Part shown: positions 15,218 through 23,192 of the stretch, piece after piece
How positions within the stretch are numbered: position 1 is the stretch's first letter
Layout: each line of letters begins with the position of its first letter
Source: DASTCC01 sp035711465
GTDB lineage: Bacteria; Acidobacteriota; Vicinamibacteria; Vicinamibacterales; SCN-69-37
Assembly: GCA_035711465.1 (NCBI GenBank)
Contig: DASTCC010000080.1
Location: 1 to 32,348, forward strand
DNA: 32,348 nt
Direction of reading: 5' to 3'
Translations under genes and position numbers: made by a program
Notes under the pieces: generated by a model
The model's input: only the letters and a program-made list of their open reading frames with translations
Database searches by the model: none
What the model was told of the DNA's origin: nothing

Positions 15218-17635
15218 ATGACGGCCGCCTTCGATCTCGTGATTCGAAGCCTCGTGATGCTCGCCGGCGCGGGTGCCGTCGCCTGGATGCTGCGGCGGCG
15301 TGGCGCGGCGGTGCAATCGCTCGTCATGACCACGGCGCTCGCCGCGCTGCTTGCGCTGCCGGTGGCGGCCGCGATGCTGCCCGCATGGCCCGTCCCGGTG
15401 TGGTCCGTGCCGGCCGAGGCGCCGTCGACTGCCGGCGTCGCGTTCCAGCCGATCGACGCGCCCGCGCCCTCTGCGCCCGCGCGTCGTCACCGGTCGGACT
15501 CACCGGCGACGACCGTGATCGACAGCGCCGTGATCGTCAGCGCGCCTTCTCCGGGACCGGCGGCGTCGCCGGCGCCATTCGTGTGGCCGACTCTGGTGAG
15601 CATGCTCGCCGGCATCTGGGCCGCCGGGGTCGCGCTCCTGGTCATCCGTCTCGTGTCCGCGCACCTGGCGCTGGCGAAGCTGGTGCACGAGGGAGACGCC
15701 GGGGTCGACCCCGGCTGGCAGGCGCTCGTCCGCGACGTCAGCGCCGAGCTCGGTGTCACGCGGCCGGTGGCCGTGAAGAGCAGCGCGGAGCTGTCCGTGC
15801 CGATTGTGACCGGCCTTCGCAAGGTGACGCTGCTCATTCCTGAAGAGAGTCACGAATGGCCGCCGTCCGTGCGCCGCGACGTCGTCCGTCACGAGCTCGC
15901 TCACGTGGCACGTTGGGATGTCGTCGGCCAGCTGGTGGGGCAGCTCGCCTGCGCGCTGCACTGGTTCAACCCGCTCGTCTGGATCGCCGCGCGCCGCGCG
16001 TCGACGCTGCGCGAGCGCGCCTGCGACGACGTGGTGCTGCGCGCCGGCGCGAAGGCGAGCGCCTACGCGGCGTGTCTGCTCGATCTGGCGGCGAACGGAG
16101 GCCGCGACCGCGCCGGCAGCGCGGCCCTGGCGATGGCCCGCGCGTCGCGCATCCGCGAGCGCATCGTCGGCGTCCTCGATCCGGGCGCGCGCCGCGAGAC
16201 GCCGGGCCCGATCGCGACCGCGGTCATCGTCGCCGCCGCGCTCGCCGGTGTCGCCGCGGCCGGATCTCTGGAGCCGACCGTCCGCGCCGAAGCCGCGGGC
16301 GACATCGTGGCCGCCGAGGCGTCGAGGCCGTTCGTGCCGCTGCGCGGCCTGTCGTCCTCGACGAGCACGGCGGCGTCTCTGCCGGTGGCGAGCGCCGAGA
16401 CCGTCGAGCGCGCGAGTCAGAGGCCCACCGCGTCGCAGGCGACGACGCCAGCGCCGCGCTTCTGCAGCGGCGAGATCAAGCGCCACTCGAACTCGAGCAA
16501 CGACAACGGCCGCGAGCGCAGCTGGAAGCTGCGCATCGAAGGCACGGACTGCGATCTGCGGATCGACGCGCGCGGTCGGGTTGAATTCAATGACGCCTTC
16601 ACCGACATCGCGCGTCTCGATCGCGACGGCTCGTTCTTCATCGAAGTGCTCGAGCGTGGCGTACGCAAATCGTTGGACATCAGGTCGGCGGCCGCCGGCC
16701 TGACCCGGACCTATCGCGTCGATGGCCGCGATCAAGCCTGGGACGCAGCCGCGCAGGCGTGGTTTGCCGACCTGCTGATCGAGGTCGACCGTCTCACCGC
16801 AGTCGGCGTCGATCATCGCTTCCCGCGGCTGTTTCAGCAGGGCGGCGTGCAGGCCGTGCTCGCCGAAACGGCGTTGATGCCGAGCGATTACGCGCGCAGC
16901 CGCTACTACGAGAAGCTGCTCGACGCGGCGCGGCTGACTCCCGCCGAGCGGCGGGCCGTCGTCGAGCAGTCGGCGCGGATGACGAAGTCGGACTACTACG
17001 CGACCGAACTGCTGAAGCGCGTCGTCGCGCAAGGCCGGCTCGAGGATCCCCAGGAGCGCGCCGCCGTGATCGACATGATCGAGCGCATGAAGTCGGATTA
17101 CTACCGTCACGTAGTCATCAACGAGCTCGGCGGCACGCTGTCCAGCGATCAGTTGACCGCGCTGTTGAAGGTCGCGGCGGCGATCGACTCGGACTACTAC
17201 CGCTCCGAAGTGCTGAAGCGGCTGCTGACCTCGGGCACGCTGACGTCCGAGCAGCAGGCCATCGCGCTTGGCGCACTCGGCGGGATGGACAGCGACTACT
17301 ACATCACCGAAGTCCTGAAGCTGCTGTCATCCAAACAGATCGAAGGTCCCGACGCCCGCAAGGCATTCCTCGCGGCGGCGTACCGCATCGATTCGGGCTT
17401 CTACAAGCAGGAAGCGCTGTCGGCGTTCGTGCGCCGCAGCGATCTCACGGAAACCGATCTGCTCGCCGTCGTCGACGCCTCACGCGGCGTGGGAGACTAC
17501 TACCGCAGTGAGGTGCTCGTCGACGTCCTGCGCAGCCGGGCGGTCACCGATCGCGTTCGTGAGGTCGTTCGCGACGCCGCGCAGGGTTTGTCGAGCAGCT
17601 ATCGGCAGCGCGTCTACGGCGCGATCGGACGCTAG
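15218..17635 (+). CDS. M56 (BlaR1-type) membrane metallopeptidase with C-terminal Tyr-Tyr repeats
   Basis: 805 residues; GGGAG lies 6 nt before the ATG and the start is 2 bp after the BlaI stop. Hydrophobic segments at ~6-24, ~34-53 and ~122-146 precede the zinc site HELAH (225-229); ACALHWFNPLVW (244-255) and RERACDD (266-272) are the usual M56 companions. A fourth membrane segment lies at ~332-349. The outer part starts with a low-complexity linker and a compact domain (~413-510), in which Cys416 and Cys445 could form a disulfide. From ~555 to the end come about eight units of ~33 residues, each with an aromatic pair in a D/S-Y-Y-x-x-E-x-L context (Tyr pairs at 563, 593, 628, 660, 694, 761; degenerate at 729 and 794). 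Likely role: signal-dependent inactivation of the BlaI repressor. The repeats replace the usual penicillin-binding sensor domain. Confidence 0.9.
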   Translation: MTAAFDLVIRSLVMLAGAGAVAWMLRRRGAAVQSLVMTTALAALLALPVAAAMLPAWPVPVWSVPAEAPSTAGVAFQPIDAPAPSAPARRHRSDSPATTVIDSAVIVSAPSPGPAASPAPFVWPTLVSMLAGIWAAGVALLVIRLVSAHLALAKLVHEGDAGVDPGWQALVRDVSAELGVTRPVAVKSSAELSVPIVTGLRKVTLLIPEESHEWPPSVRRDVVRHELAHVARWDVVGQLVGQLACALHWFNPLVWIAARRASTLRERACDDVVLRAGAKASAYAACLLDLAANGGRDRAGSAALAMARASRIRERIVGVLDPGARRETPGPIATAVIVAAALAGVAAAGSLEPTVRAEAAGDIVAAEASRPFVPLRGLSSSTSTAASLPVASAETVERASQRPTASQATTPAPRFCSGEIKRHSNSSNDNGRERSWKLRIEGTDCDLRIDARGRVEFNDAFTDIARLDRDGSFFIEVLERGVRKSLDIRSAAAGLTRTYRVDGRDQAWDAAAQAWFADLLIEVDRLTAVGVDHRFPRLFQQGGVQAVLAETALMPSDYARSRYYEKLLDAARLTPAERRAVVEQSARMTKSDYYATELLKRVVAQGRLEDPQERAAVIDMIERMKSDYYRHVVINELGGTLSSDQLTALLKVAAAIDSDYYRSEVLKRLLTSGTLTSEQQAIALGALGGMDSDYYITEVLKLLSSKQIEGPDARKAFLAAAYRIDSGFYKQEALSAFVRRSDLTETDLLAVVDASRGVGDYYRSEVLVDVLRSRAVTDRVREVVRDAAQGLSSSYRQRVYGAIGR

Positions 17636-18978
17636 AAGCGCTCGAAATGCGGCCGGTAGATCCCGGCCCGGATCGTCCGCGGGATCTGTGAGTCGCGCCA
17701 GTCCCACAGACGCGCGTGGGCGCGATCGACGTCCGCGGGCGTGCCGTTCCAGTCGCCGCCCGGGTAGCAGAACGCGCCGACGCTCTGCACGAAGAGCGAC
17801 CACGCGACGATCGCAGCGAGGCCAGCCCGCCTGAGGCTCGACCTCCGCCGCGGCATCTGGCCGAACGCGGCCGCGGCGACCAGCGCGAGCGGTATCGCCA
17901 GATCGGCCGCATAACGCGGGCCGAAGCTGTGGCCGGCCCACCAGACGCTGTACAGCGACCAGCCCACGACGAACAGACCGGCCGGCACGACGAGCGACCA
18001 GACCTCCATCGTCCGCCGCTGCAGGATGTCCCGCGCGCCTGCGAGCGCCACCAGCACGACCGGCATGAAGATCAGTACACCGCGGCTCGGGCTGAACAGG
18101 ATGCCTGCGAGTCCGGCGCCAGGATTGCCGCTCCACGCCGAACTCACATCGTGCGTCGCGCGATGCACCGCGCCAGATTCGACGACGGCAGCGCCGCCGG
18201 CGATGTGACCAAACGCCGCGATGTTGTACGCGCCGAGAGGCACAGCGGCGACGATCACGCCGATCGTAAAGGCGAGCAGGCCGCTGGCGCCGCGGACTCG
18301 CCACGTCGCGAACAGATGGCCCGCCAGGAAGAACGCCAGCAGCGGCCGGCACGACCCGGCGAGCATGAACGCCAGACCGGCGAAGACGAGGTGCCATCGC
18401 GACCGTGCTGCAGTTCGGGCCACGGATGTCGCCCGCGCGTCGTCCGCGGTGGCCGCGAAGATGCCGATGGCGAGCAGCAATGCGGCGGGGCCGTGACTCC
18501 AGAGCGCTTGCGAGGCGGAGGACCAGAGTGGGGTCGTGAGTCCGGCAGCGATCGCGATCGCCGCGGCAAGCCTGTCGAGCCATCGCCGGCGCAGGATCAG
18601 GAACAGCACGCCGCAGGCCGCAGCCGTCATCGCGCTGGCGGACAGCTTGCCGATCGCTTCGAGCCGCGCGAGCGGCGGGTCCTGCGCCGGAAGCACGCCG
18701 ATCGCGATCGCCGCGGCGTAGGCCGGCGCCGCGAGCACGGCCGGGACGACTGGATATGTCGAGCGCACGTGCCCGCCCGATCGGACCAGCCAGCCCTTCG
18801 CGAGGCCCGTCTCGTGGAGCTCCGCAAACGCATCGAGGTCGGCGCGGCCGTACGCCGCCAGGCTGAAGGCGAGATGTTCGACGACTCGCGTATCGCGCGA
18901 TCCGATGCCGCGAAGATTGGCGTTGAAGACGACGAACAGGGCGAAAGCGACAGCCGCGGCGCGGGCCAGTCCAGACAT
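17632..18978 (-). CDS. Polytopic membrane protein, glycosyltransferase GT-C-like
   Basis: 448 residues with about 11 hydrophobic helices. The first loop after helix 1 contains acidic and Arg residues (GIGSRDTRVVEHL, ~24-36), the kind of loop that holds the catalytic Asp in GT-C/family 39 glycosyltransferases. Later loops read FSPSRGVLIFMP (~293-304) and WWAGHSFGPRYAADLAIPL (~345-363), which recur in bacterial membrane proteins of this sort. The likely role is transfer of a sugar from a polyprenyl donor on the outer face of the inner membrane, but donor and acceptor are unknown. Its stop codon overlaps that of the M56 gene within a shared CTAG. The start at 18978 has TAAGAT 17 nt upstream on the minus strand and no ribosome site. 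Confidence 0.75.
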   Translation of the reverse strand: MSGLARAAAVAFALFVVFNANLRGIGSRDTRVVEHLAFSLAAYGRADLDAFAELHETGLAKGWLVRSGGHVRSTYPVVPAVLAAPAYAAAIAIGVLPAQDPPLARLEAIGKLSASAMTAAACGVLFLILRRRWLDRLAAAIAIAAGLTTPLWSSASQALWSHGPAALLLAIGIFAATADDARATSVARTAARSRWHLVFAGLAFMLAGSCRPLLAFFLAGHLFATWRVRGASGLLAFTIGVIVAAVPLGAYNIAAFGHIAGGAAVVESGAVHRATHDVSSAWSGNPGAGLAGILFSPSRGVLIFMPVVLVALAGARDILQRRTMEVWSLVVPAGLFVVGWSLYSVWWAGHSFGPRYAADLAIPLALVAAAAFGQMPRRRSSLRRAGLAAIVAWSLFVQSVGAFCYPGGDWNGTPADVDRAHARLWDWRDSQIPRTIRAGIYRPHFERF

Positions 18979-19071
18979 CGAGTGACAGCGCAGGCATCTT
19001 ACGCCACTCGCGCACGCGCGAACTGGTAGGATGCGATCACGTCACGAGCGTTCGCGAATCGGGAGACGCGT
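18979..19071. promoter_or_regulatory. Divergent promoter region
   Basis: 93 bp between divergent genes. On the minus strand, TAAGAT (reverse complement of 18996-19001) is a possible -10 for the membrane protein. On the plus strand, TAGGAT (19027-19032) is a possible -10 for the exported protein, followed by ribosome site GGGAGA at about 19060-19065. No convincing -35 elements are seen. Confidence 0.3.
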
Positions 19072-20124
19072 GTGCCGCGGCCGATGACCTGGAAATCGAT
19101 GCGCGTGATCGTCGCGTTCGCGGCAGGTGCGGCGGGCCTCGCCGCGCAGCAGCCCGCGAACCCGCCGTTGCCCGAGCCGCTCGAAAGCTACATCCGCAAG
19201 TACGTGAAGCTCGACGCCAGGGGCTTGGCCGATCTGCACGCCGGCCGGCCGGTGAGTCGGCTCCTCGAGTCGGATCCGGCACGAGAGGTCGGCGTCATGG
19301 GCGCGGTCTGGATCAACGCGATGCCGGCCGCCTATGCAGCGGCCGTCCGCGGCATCGAGCAGTTCGAGAAGGGCCCGAGCTTCCGGGCGACGAAGAAGGT
19401 GAGCGCGCCGCCGCGGCTCGACGACTTCGCCGCGATGACGATTCCCGACGAAGACTTCAGGGACCTTCGCAATTGCCGCGTCGGGCAATGCAGCTTGAAG
19501 CTCACGCAGCCGACGATCGACCGCATCCGCCGCGACATCGATTTCAGCAAGCCCGCCGCCAAGGCCGCGGTCGAGACGATGATGCGGCAGCTCGCGCTGG
19601 ACTACGTGACGGCCTACATCGAGGGCGGCAATGTCAGGCTGGCCGTGTATCGGGACAGCGAACGGCCGACATTCGTCGCCGAGGAGACGAGGTCGATGAT
19701 CCAGAACCTGCCGTCCCTCACCGAGTTCCTTCCGGATCTGCGGCGCTATCTGCTCGACTATCCCGGCGCGACGCTGCCGGGCAGCGACTCGTTCATCTAC
19801 TGGCAGGAGACGCAGTTCGGCCTCAAGCCCACGATACGCATCAACCATGTCGTCATCACCGAGCAGCCGACGCAAGTCGTCGTCGCCTCGAAGATGCTCT
19901 ACGCGTCGCACTATTTCTGGACGGCGCTGGAGCTTCGCGTTCTGGTGTCCGACCCCGCGCGCGGCCGCGGTTCCTGGTTCGTGAGCGTCAACCGGAGCCG
20001 ATCCGACGGCTTGTCCGGGTTCACCGGCCGACTGATTCGCGGCCGCGTCCGTAGCGAGGCGCAGAATGGCATGACTGCGATCCTGCGCGTCACCAAAGAG
20101 CGGTTGGAGGCCCCGTCGAAGTAG
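19072..20124 (+). CDS. Conserved exported protein of unknown function
   Basis: 350 residues from a GTG preceded by GGGAGA at 6 nt, which favours it over the ATG at 19084. A signal peptide covers residues ~1-25, ending GLAAQQ. The mature part has a Cys pair in CRVGQC (residues ~137-142), probably a disulfide or metal site, a central helical region, and a C-terminal beta-rich half with DSFIYWQETQFGLKP, then HVVIT and ASKMLYASHYFWTALEL. I recall such motifs only from proteins annotated as hypothetical, so I assign no function. It is probably periplasmic. The gene is convergent with the patatin gene, with 15 bp between stops. Confidence 0.75.
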   Translation: MPRPMTWKSMRVIVAFAAGAAGLAAQQPANPPLPEPLESYIRKYVKLDARGLADLHAGRPVSRLLESDPAREVGVMGAVWINAMPAAYAAAVRGIEQFEKGPSFRATKKVSAPPRLDDFAAMTIPDEDFRDLRNCRVGQCSLKLTQPTIDRIRRDIDFSKPAAKAAVETMMRQLALDYVTAYIEGGNVRLAVYRDSERPTFVAEETRSMIQNLPSLTEFLPDLRRYLLDYPGATLPGSDSFIYWQETQFGLKPTIRINHVVITEQPTQVVVASKMLYASHYFWTALELRVLVSDPARGRGSWFVSVNRSRSDGLSGFTGRLIRGRVRSEAQNGMTAILRVTKERLEAPSK

Positions 20125-20139
20125 ATCGATCGACGGCGG

Positions 20140-22407
20140 TCATCGGAAGATCCGTCCGATGCCGAGATAGAACCGCTTCGATCCGTCGAACCCGACGCTG
20201 ACCGCGCCGAAGACCGGTCCGATCAGCGTCTCGGCGATGAGCCCGGCGCTCACGTGGGTATCGAGCGCGAACTCGTCACCGGAATTGAAGGCGGATCCGG
20301 TTTCGAGCCAGCCGCCGGCGAGCAGCGGGCCGCCGATCAGATCCGGCAGCCGGAAGACTTGTTGCAGGTAGCCGCCGGTCGCCTGCACGAAGTGATCGCC
20401 GCGCACCTCGCCGACCGAGAAGGCGCCGAGCCGAAGCGGGCCGCCGAGCGCGAATTGCTCGGTCGGCAGCGGCTTGCCGTCGAACGCCGTTCCGGCGCCG
20501 CCGGCGACGAACAGGCGATATCTGGTGTTCTGCTTGATCGAGTGCAGCCACGAGCCGCCGGCAGAGAGACGAGTCACATCCTTCGACGATCGGTCGGTCA
20601 CGATGCCTTCGGGCACGCCTGGCGCGTCGAGGAAGTACTCGAGCGTCGCTTCGATGTGCGCGCCGCGCGTCGGCACCACCGGGCTGTCCTGGCTGTCGTG
20701 GGTCCACATGAGGCGGGCGACCGTCTCCGGCCCTTTGATTGCCGGCAGGCCCGGATCCCCGATGCGGGGCGAGGCGTCGAGGTGTCCGAAGACGAGTCCG
20801 AGCCTGGCCTCGTCGAGCCTGCCGAGGTTGGCGCCGAAATCGGCGGCGATGGCCGCCCGCGTCTGCCGGTACGCCGCGGAGACATGGTTGTCTTCGATGA
20901 CGTTGAGCGTGCGCGATTCGATCCCGCCGCCGGCCTCGACGAACAGGTTCGAGCTGCCGAGCGGCTTGTACAGCGACGCGCCCACGGACGGGTCGGAGCC
21001 GATCGACGCGTCGATGCGCAGTTCGTTGCCCGATCCGAGCACGTCGTAGGCCAGGTAACGGCCGGCAAGCGAAAAGCGGAAATCGTTCGACGTGGTGTTC
21101 TCGAGACTGACGCCGATGAACATGAACGGTGGGCCGTACGACTTGGCCCGCGCCCGAACCACGAGACCGGTCTGGCCGTTCACGGTCGCCAGTTCCCAGT
21201 TCATCGTCTCGTAGCGTTCCAGCACGCTCAGCTCGGCGAGACGTGTCTCGATCGTGGCCGTATCGAGCGGCTGGCCCACCGACGGCGCCAGCGCGGCGCG
21301 AATCCGGTCCGTGTCGTTCGCGGCGGCGCCCTCGACGTTGACGAAGGCCACCACCGGCAGGGCGATCAGCCGCTTCGCCGAGCGCGCCGCCTGCCATTGC
21401 CGAAACGCCGGTTCGTCGACCGCGAACGGCAGCAGCTGGTCGCGCATCGCGTCTGCCGCGTCGTAGCCTTCGCGGAAGAGCTGGGTGTAACGCCGCCAGT
21501 CCAACGACCCGTACTTCTTCAGCGGCACGTTGATGACGACGTCGGCCGACGCGAGCGCGCGGAGCGTGGCCGCCCGCATCATCGCGTCCACCGTCTGGCC
21601 GGCGAGCCCGAGCATCGAGTAGTCGATGTCCGGGTTGTCGCCGAGCTCGCCGACGTTCACGGCGATGACGCGGGTCGCGCCCATGGCGCGGACGACGTCG
21701 GCCGGGACGTTGTTCAGTGCGCCGCCGTCGACCAGCAGCGCGGCGCCGTCCGCCACCGGCGGGAACACCAGCGGAATCGACATCGTCGCCCGCATCGCCT
21801 GCGCCAGCGATCCGTTCTCGAGGACGATGGCCCGCGCCGTTCGCAGATCGACCGCGACGCATCGGAATGGCGTCGGCAGGTCGTCGAAGCTCGCGAGCCT
21901 GTAGTACGGGGCGGTAATGCGCGCGAGCAGGAACTCGACCTGCTGGCCGCTGTTGAGCGAGGGCGGCGCGATCAGGCCGCCGCGAAGACCGAACTCGAGA
22001 TAGGACGGGTAGCTGCGGGCGTCGCGCTTGCGGCGCACGCTGAGGTACTGAAAGTCGTTGCTGCCGAACATCGAGTCCCAGTTGACCTGGGAGAGCAGCG
22101 CCTCGAGATCGTCCGGCGTCATGCCGGTGGCGTAGGCGCCGCCGACGAGGCCGCCCATGCTGGTGCCGGCGATCAGCTCGACCGGGATGCGGTGCTCTTC
22201 GAGCCAGCGGAGCACGCCGACGTGGGCGAGGCCGCGGGCGCTGCCGCCGCCGAGCGCGACACCCACCCGTGCCTGCGGCGCCGGCGATTGCGGCGCCGGT
22301 GTTTGCGCGTGCGCCGGCCCCGGGCAGAGCAACGCCATCGCCACGAGCGTGCCGAGCAGCCGGGCGCGGACGGCGCGGCGCGGCACGAGATGGGTATGAC
22401 AGGCCAT
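20140..22407 (-). CDS. Patatin-like phospholipase with POTRA and outer membrane barrel (type Vd autotransporter-like)
   Basis: 755 residues from the ATG at 22407, chosen over an upstream in-frame GTG at 22431 because GGGGAGG lies 9 nt before the ATG. A signal peptide ends AHAQ near residue 35. The patatin domain (~45-315) has the oxyanion loop GGGSARG (53-59), the nucleophile motif GTSMG with Ser83, and DGG (227-229) with Asp227, so the Ser-Asp dyad is intact. A POTRA-like domain follows (~352-422, VAFVNVEG at its first strand), then a 16-strand-type Omp85-related barrel (~425-755) ending GIGRIFR. This is the order in PlpD-type (Vd) secreted lipases. Likely activity: phospholipase A1/A2-type acyl hydrolysis at or outside the outer membrane. 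The patatin assignment is firm; secretion mode is inferred from architecture. Confidence 0.92.
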   Translation of the reverse strand: MACHTHLVPRRAVRARLLGTLVAMALLCPGPAHAQTPAPQSPAPQARVGVALGGGSARGLAHVGVLRWLEEHRIPVELIAGTSMGGLVGGAYATGMTPDDLEALLSQVNWDSMFGSNDFQYLSVRRKRDARSYPSYLEFGLRGGLIAPPSLNSGQQVEFLLARITAPYYRLASFDDLPTPFRCVAVDLRTARAIVLENGSLAQAMRATMSIPLVFPPVADGAALLVDGGALNNVPADVVRAMGATRVIAVNVGELGDNPDIDYSMLGLAGQTVDAMMRAATLRALASADVVINVPLKKYGSLDWRRYTQLFREGYDAADAMRDQLLPFAVDEPAFRQWQAARSAKRLIALPVVAFVNVEGAAANDTDRIRAALAPSVGQPLDTATIETRLAELSVLERYETMNWELATVNGQTGLVVRARAKSYGPPFMFIGVSLENTTSNDFRFSLAGRYLAYDVLGSGNELRIDASIGSDPSVGASLYKPLGSSNLFVEAGGGIESRTLNVIEDNHVSAAYRQTRAAIAADFGANLGRLDEARLGLVFGHLDASPRIGDPGLPAIKGPETVARLMWTHDSQDSPVVPTRGAHIEATLEYFLDAPGVPEGIVTDRSSKDVTRLSAGGSWLHSIKQNTRYRLFVAGGAGTAFDGKPLPTEQFALGGPLRLGAFSVGEVRGDHFVQATGGYLQQVFRLPDLIGGPLLAGGWLETGSAFNSGDEFALDTHVSAGLIAETLIGPVFGAVSVGFDGSKRFYLGIGRIFR

Positions 22408-22445
22408 CGACGGAAGCCTCCCCGCGGCCACCCCGCGGCTGCGGC

Positions 22446-22451
22446 ATTATA
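22446..22451 (-). promoter_or_regulatory. Consensus -10 box for the patatin gene
   Basis: The minus strand reads TATAAT, placing transcription start about 32 nt before the ATG at 22407, with the ribosome site GGGGAGG in between. The -35 position is GC-only and does not match TTGACA, as with the receptor gene promoter at 10672. Confidence 0.45.
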
Positions 22452-22514
22452 CGGTCCGTTCCCGACGCCGGCGGCCACGCGAGGCGGCCTGGCGCGGCGG
22501 CCGGCGCCGTGTTG

Positions 22515-22560
22515 ATTGTCTAGCGTCAATAGACAATACTGTCTACCTCGACTGGACAAT
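22515..22560 (+). promoter_or_regulatory. Tandem 23-bp dyads: four alternating half-sites, probable autoregulatory operator
   Basis: Two abutting 23-bp dyads. The first is ATTGTCTA (22515-22522), 7 bp, TAGACAAT (22530-22537), a perfect 8-bp inverted repeat. The second is ACTGTCTA (22538-22545), 7 bp, TGGACAAT (22553-22560), matching at 6 of 8 positions. The inner half-sites also form a palindrome, TAGACA-ATAC-TGTCTA (22530-22545). The array ends 1 bp before the ATG at 22562. A promoter TTGATT (22512-22517), 17 bp, AATACT (22535-22540) would be completely covered. Function as an operator for the helix-turn-helix protein encoded next is inferred from position and symmetry. Confidence 0.7.
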
Positions 22561-22561
22561 T

Positions 22562-23104
22562 ATGGATAGCGCCGATCCGCTCCTCCTGAAAGCCCGAGCC
22601 GAGGGCGCCCGTCTCGCCGCGGCCGAGCGCGAGGCGCTGGTCGCCCGGGCCGACTACCACGCCGCCGTGCGCCGGCTGCACCTCGCCGGCGCCTCGTTCC
22701 GCGAGATCGCTGACGCCCTGGGGCTGAGCCATCAACGTGTGCAGCAAATCGTGAGCACGGCGGGCGGATCGTGGTGGCGCCGCACCTGGCGCCGCCGCGG
22801 TATGCCGGCCGATGCAGTCTGCACCTGGTGCGGCCGGCCGCCGGCCGACGTGGACAAGCTCGTCGCCGGCCCGCGCGTCTACATCTGCGATCGCTGCGTC
22901 GCCGCCGCGACCACCGCCGCCGCGGGGCGTGCCACCGCCGGGTTCGTGCGCCGCCGCGGCACGCCGCTGCGCCGATGCAGCTTCTGCCGCCGCCGCGCCA
23001 GCCACGGCCGCGAGCTCGTCGGCAGCCCCGCCGCCGACTTGTGCACGAGCTGCCTGCGCACCTGCCGCGAGATCATGGAGAGCACGACGGCAGACGCAAG
23101 CTGA
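22562..23104 (+). CDS. Helix-turn-helix protein with two tandem ClpX-type C4 zinc fingers
   Basis: 180 residues. Residues 1-38 are a charged helix; 40-66 hold a helix-turn-helix of the sigma-region-4/GerE kind (GASFREIADALGLSHQRVQQ). A Trp/Arg-rich linker (70-80) leads to zinc finger 1 with Cys87, Cys90, Cys109, Cys112 (CTWCGRPPADVDKLVAGP, then YICDRC), which is very close to the ClpX N-terminal zinc domain. Finger 2 has Cys139, Cys142, Cys161, Cys164. Both have exactly C-x2-C-x18-C-x2-C, the ClpX spacing. No AAA+ ATPase part is present. In ClpX this domain dimerises and binds adaptors and substrates, so the protein may be a DNA-bound regulator that self-associates or contacts ClpX. There is no ribosome site; the start adjoins the operator at 22515-22560. 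Confidence 0.85.
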   Translation: MDSADPLLLKARAEGARLAAAEREALVARADYHAAVRRLHLAGASFREIADALGLSHQRVQQIVSTAGGSWWRRTWRRRGMPADAVCTWCGRPPADVDKLVAGPRVYICDRCVAAATTAAAGRATAGFVRRRGTPLRRCSFCRRRASHGRELVGSPAADLCTSCLRTCREIMESTTADAS

Positions 23105-23120
23105 CCGGGCGCCGGAACCC

Positions 23121-23158
23121 AGAACTTCAGTTCTGAGTTCTGAGTTCTGAGTTTCGAG
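23121..23158 (+). repeat. Short palindrome plus tandem 7-mer repeat
   Basis: AGAACT-TC-AGTTCT (23121-23134) is a palindrome whose right half runs into three perfect TTCTGAG units (23131-23137, 23138-23144, 23145-23151) and a degenerate fourth, TTTCGAG (23152-23158). It starts 17 bp after the stop of the zinc-finger gene. The sequence is poorer in GC than its surroundings. It could be a slippage product or a transcript-end structure. Confidence 0.7.
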
Positions 23159-23192
23159 TCCCAAGCTCCGCGAGCAAAGCGAGCAGCTCTCC

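Noticed and set aside
22408..22431. GTG start 8 codons upstream for the patatin gene
   Set aside because: The ribosome site GGGGAGG lies between it and the ATG at 22407, which it serves at normal spacing.
20254..22515. Long plus-strand open frame antisense to the patatin gene
   Set aside because: The opposite strand encodes an intact patatin/POTRA/barrel protein; the plus translation looks compositional only.
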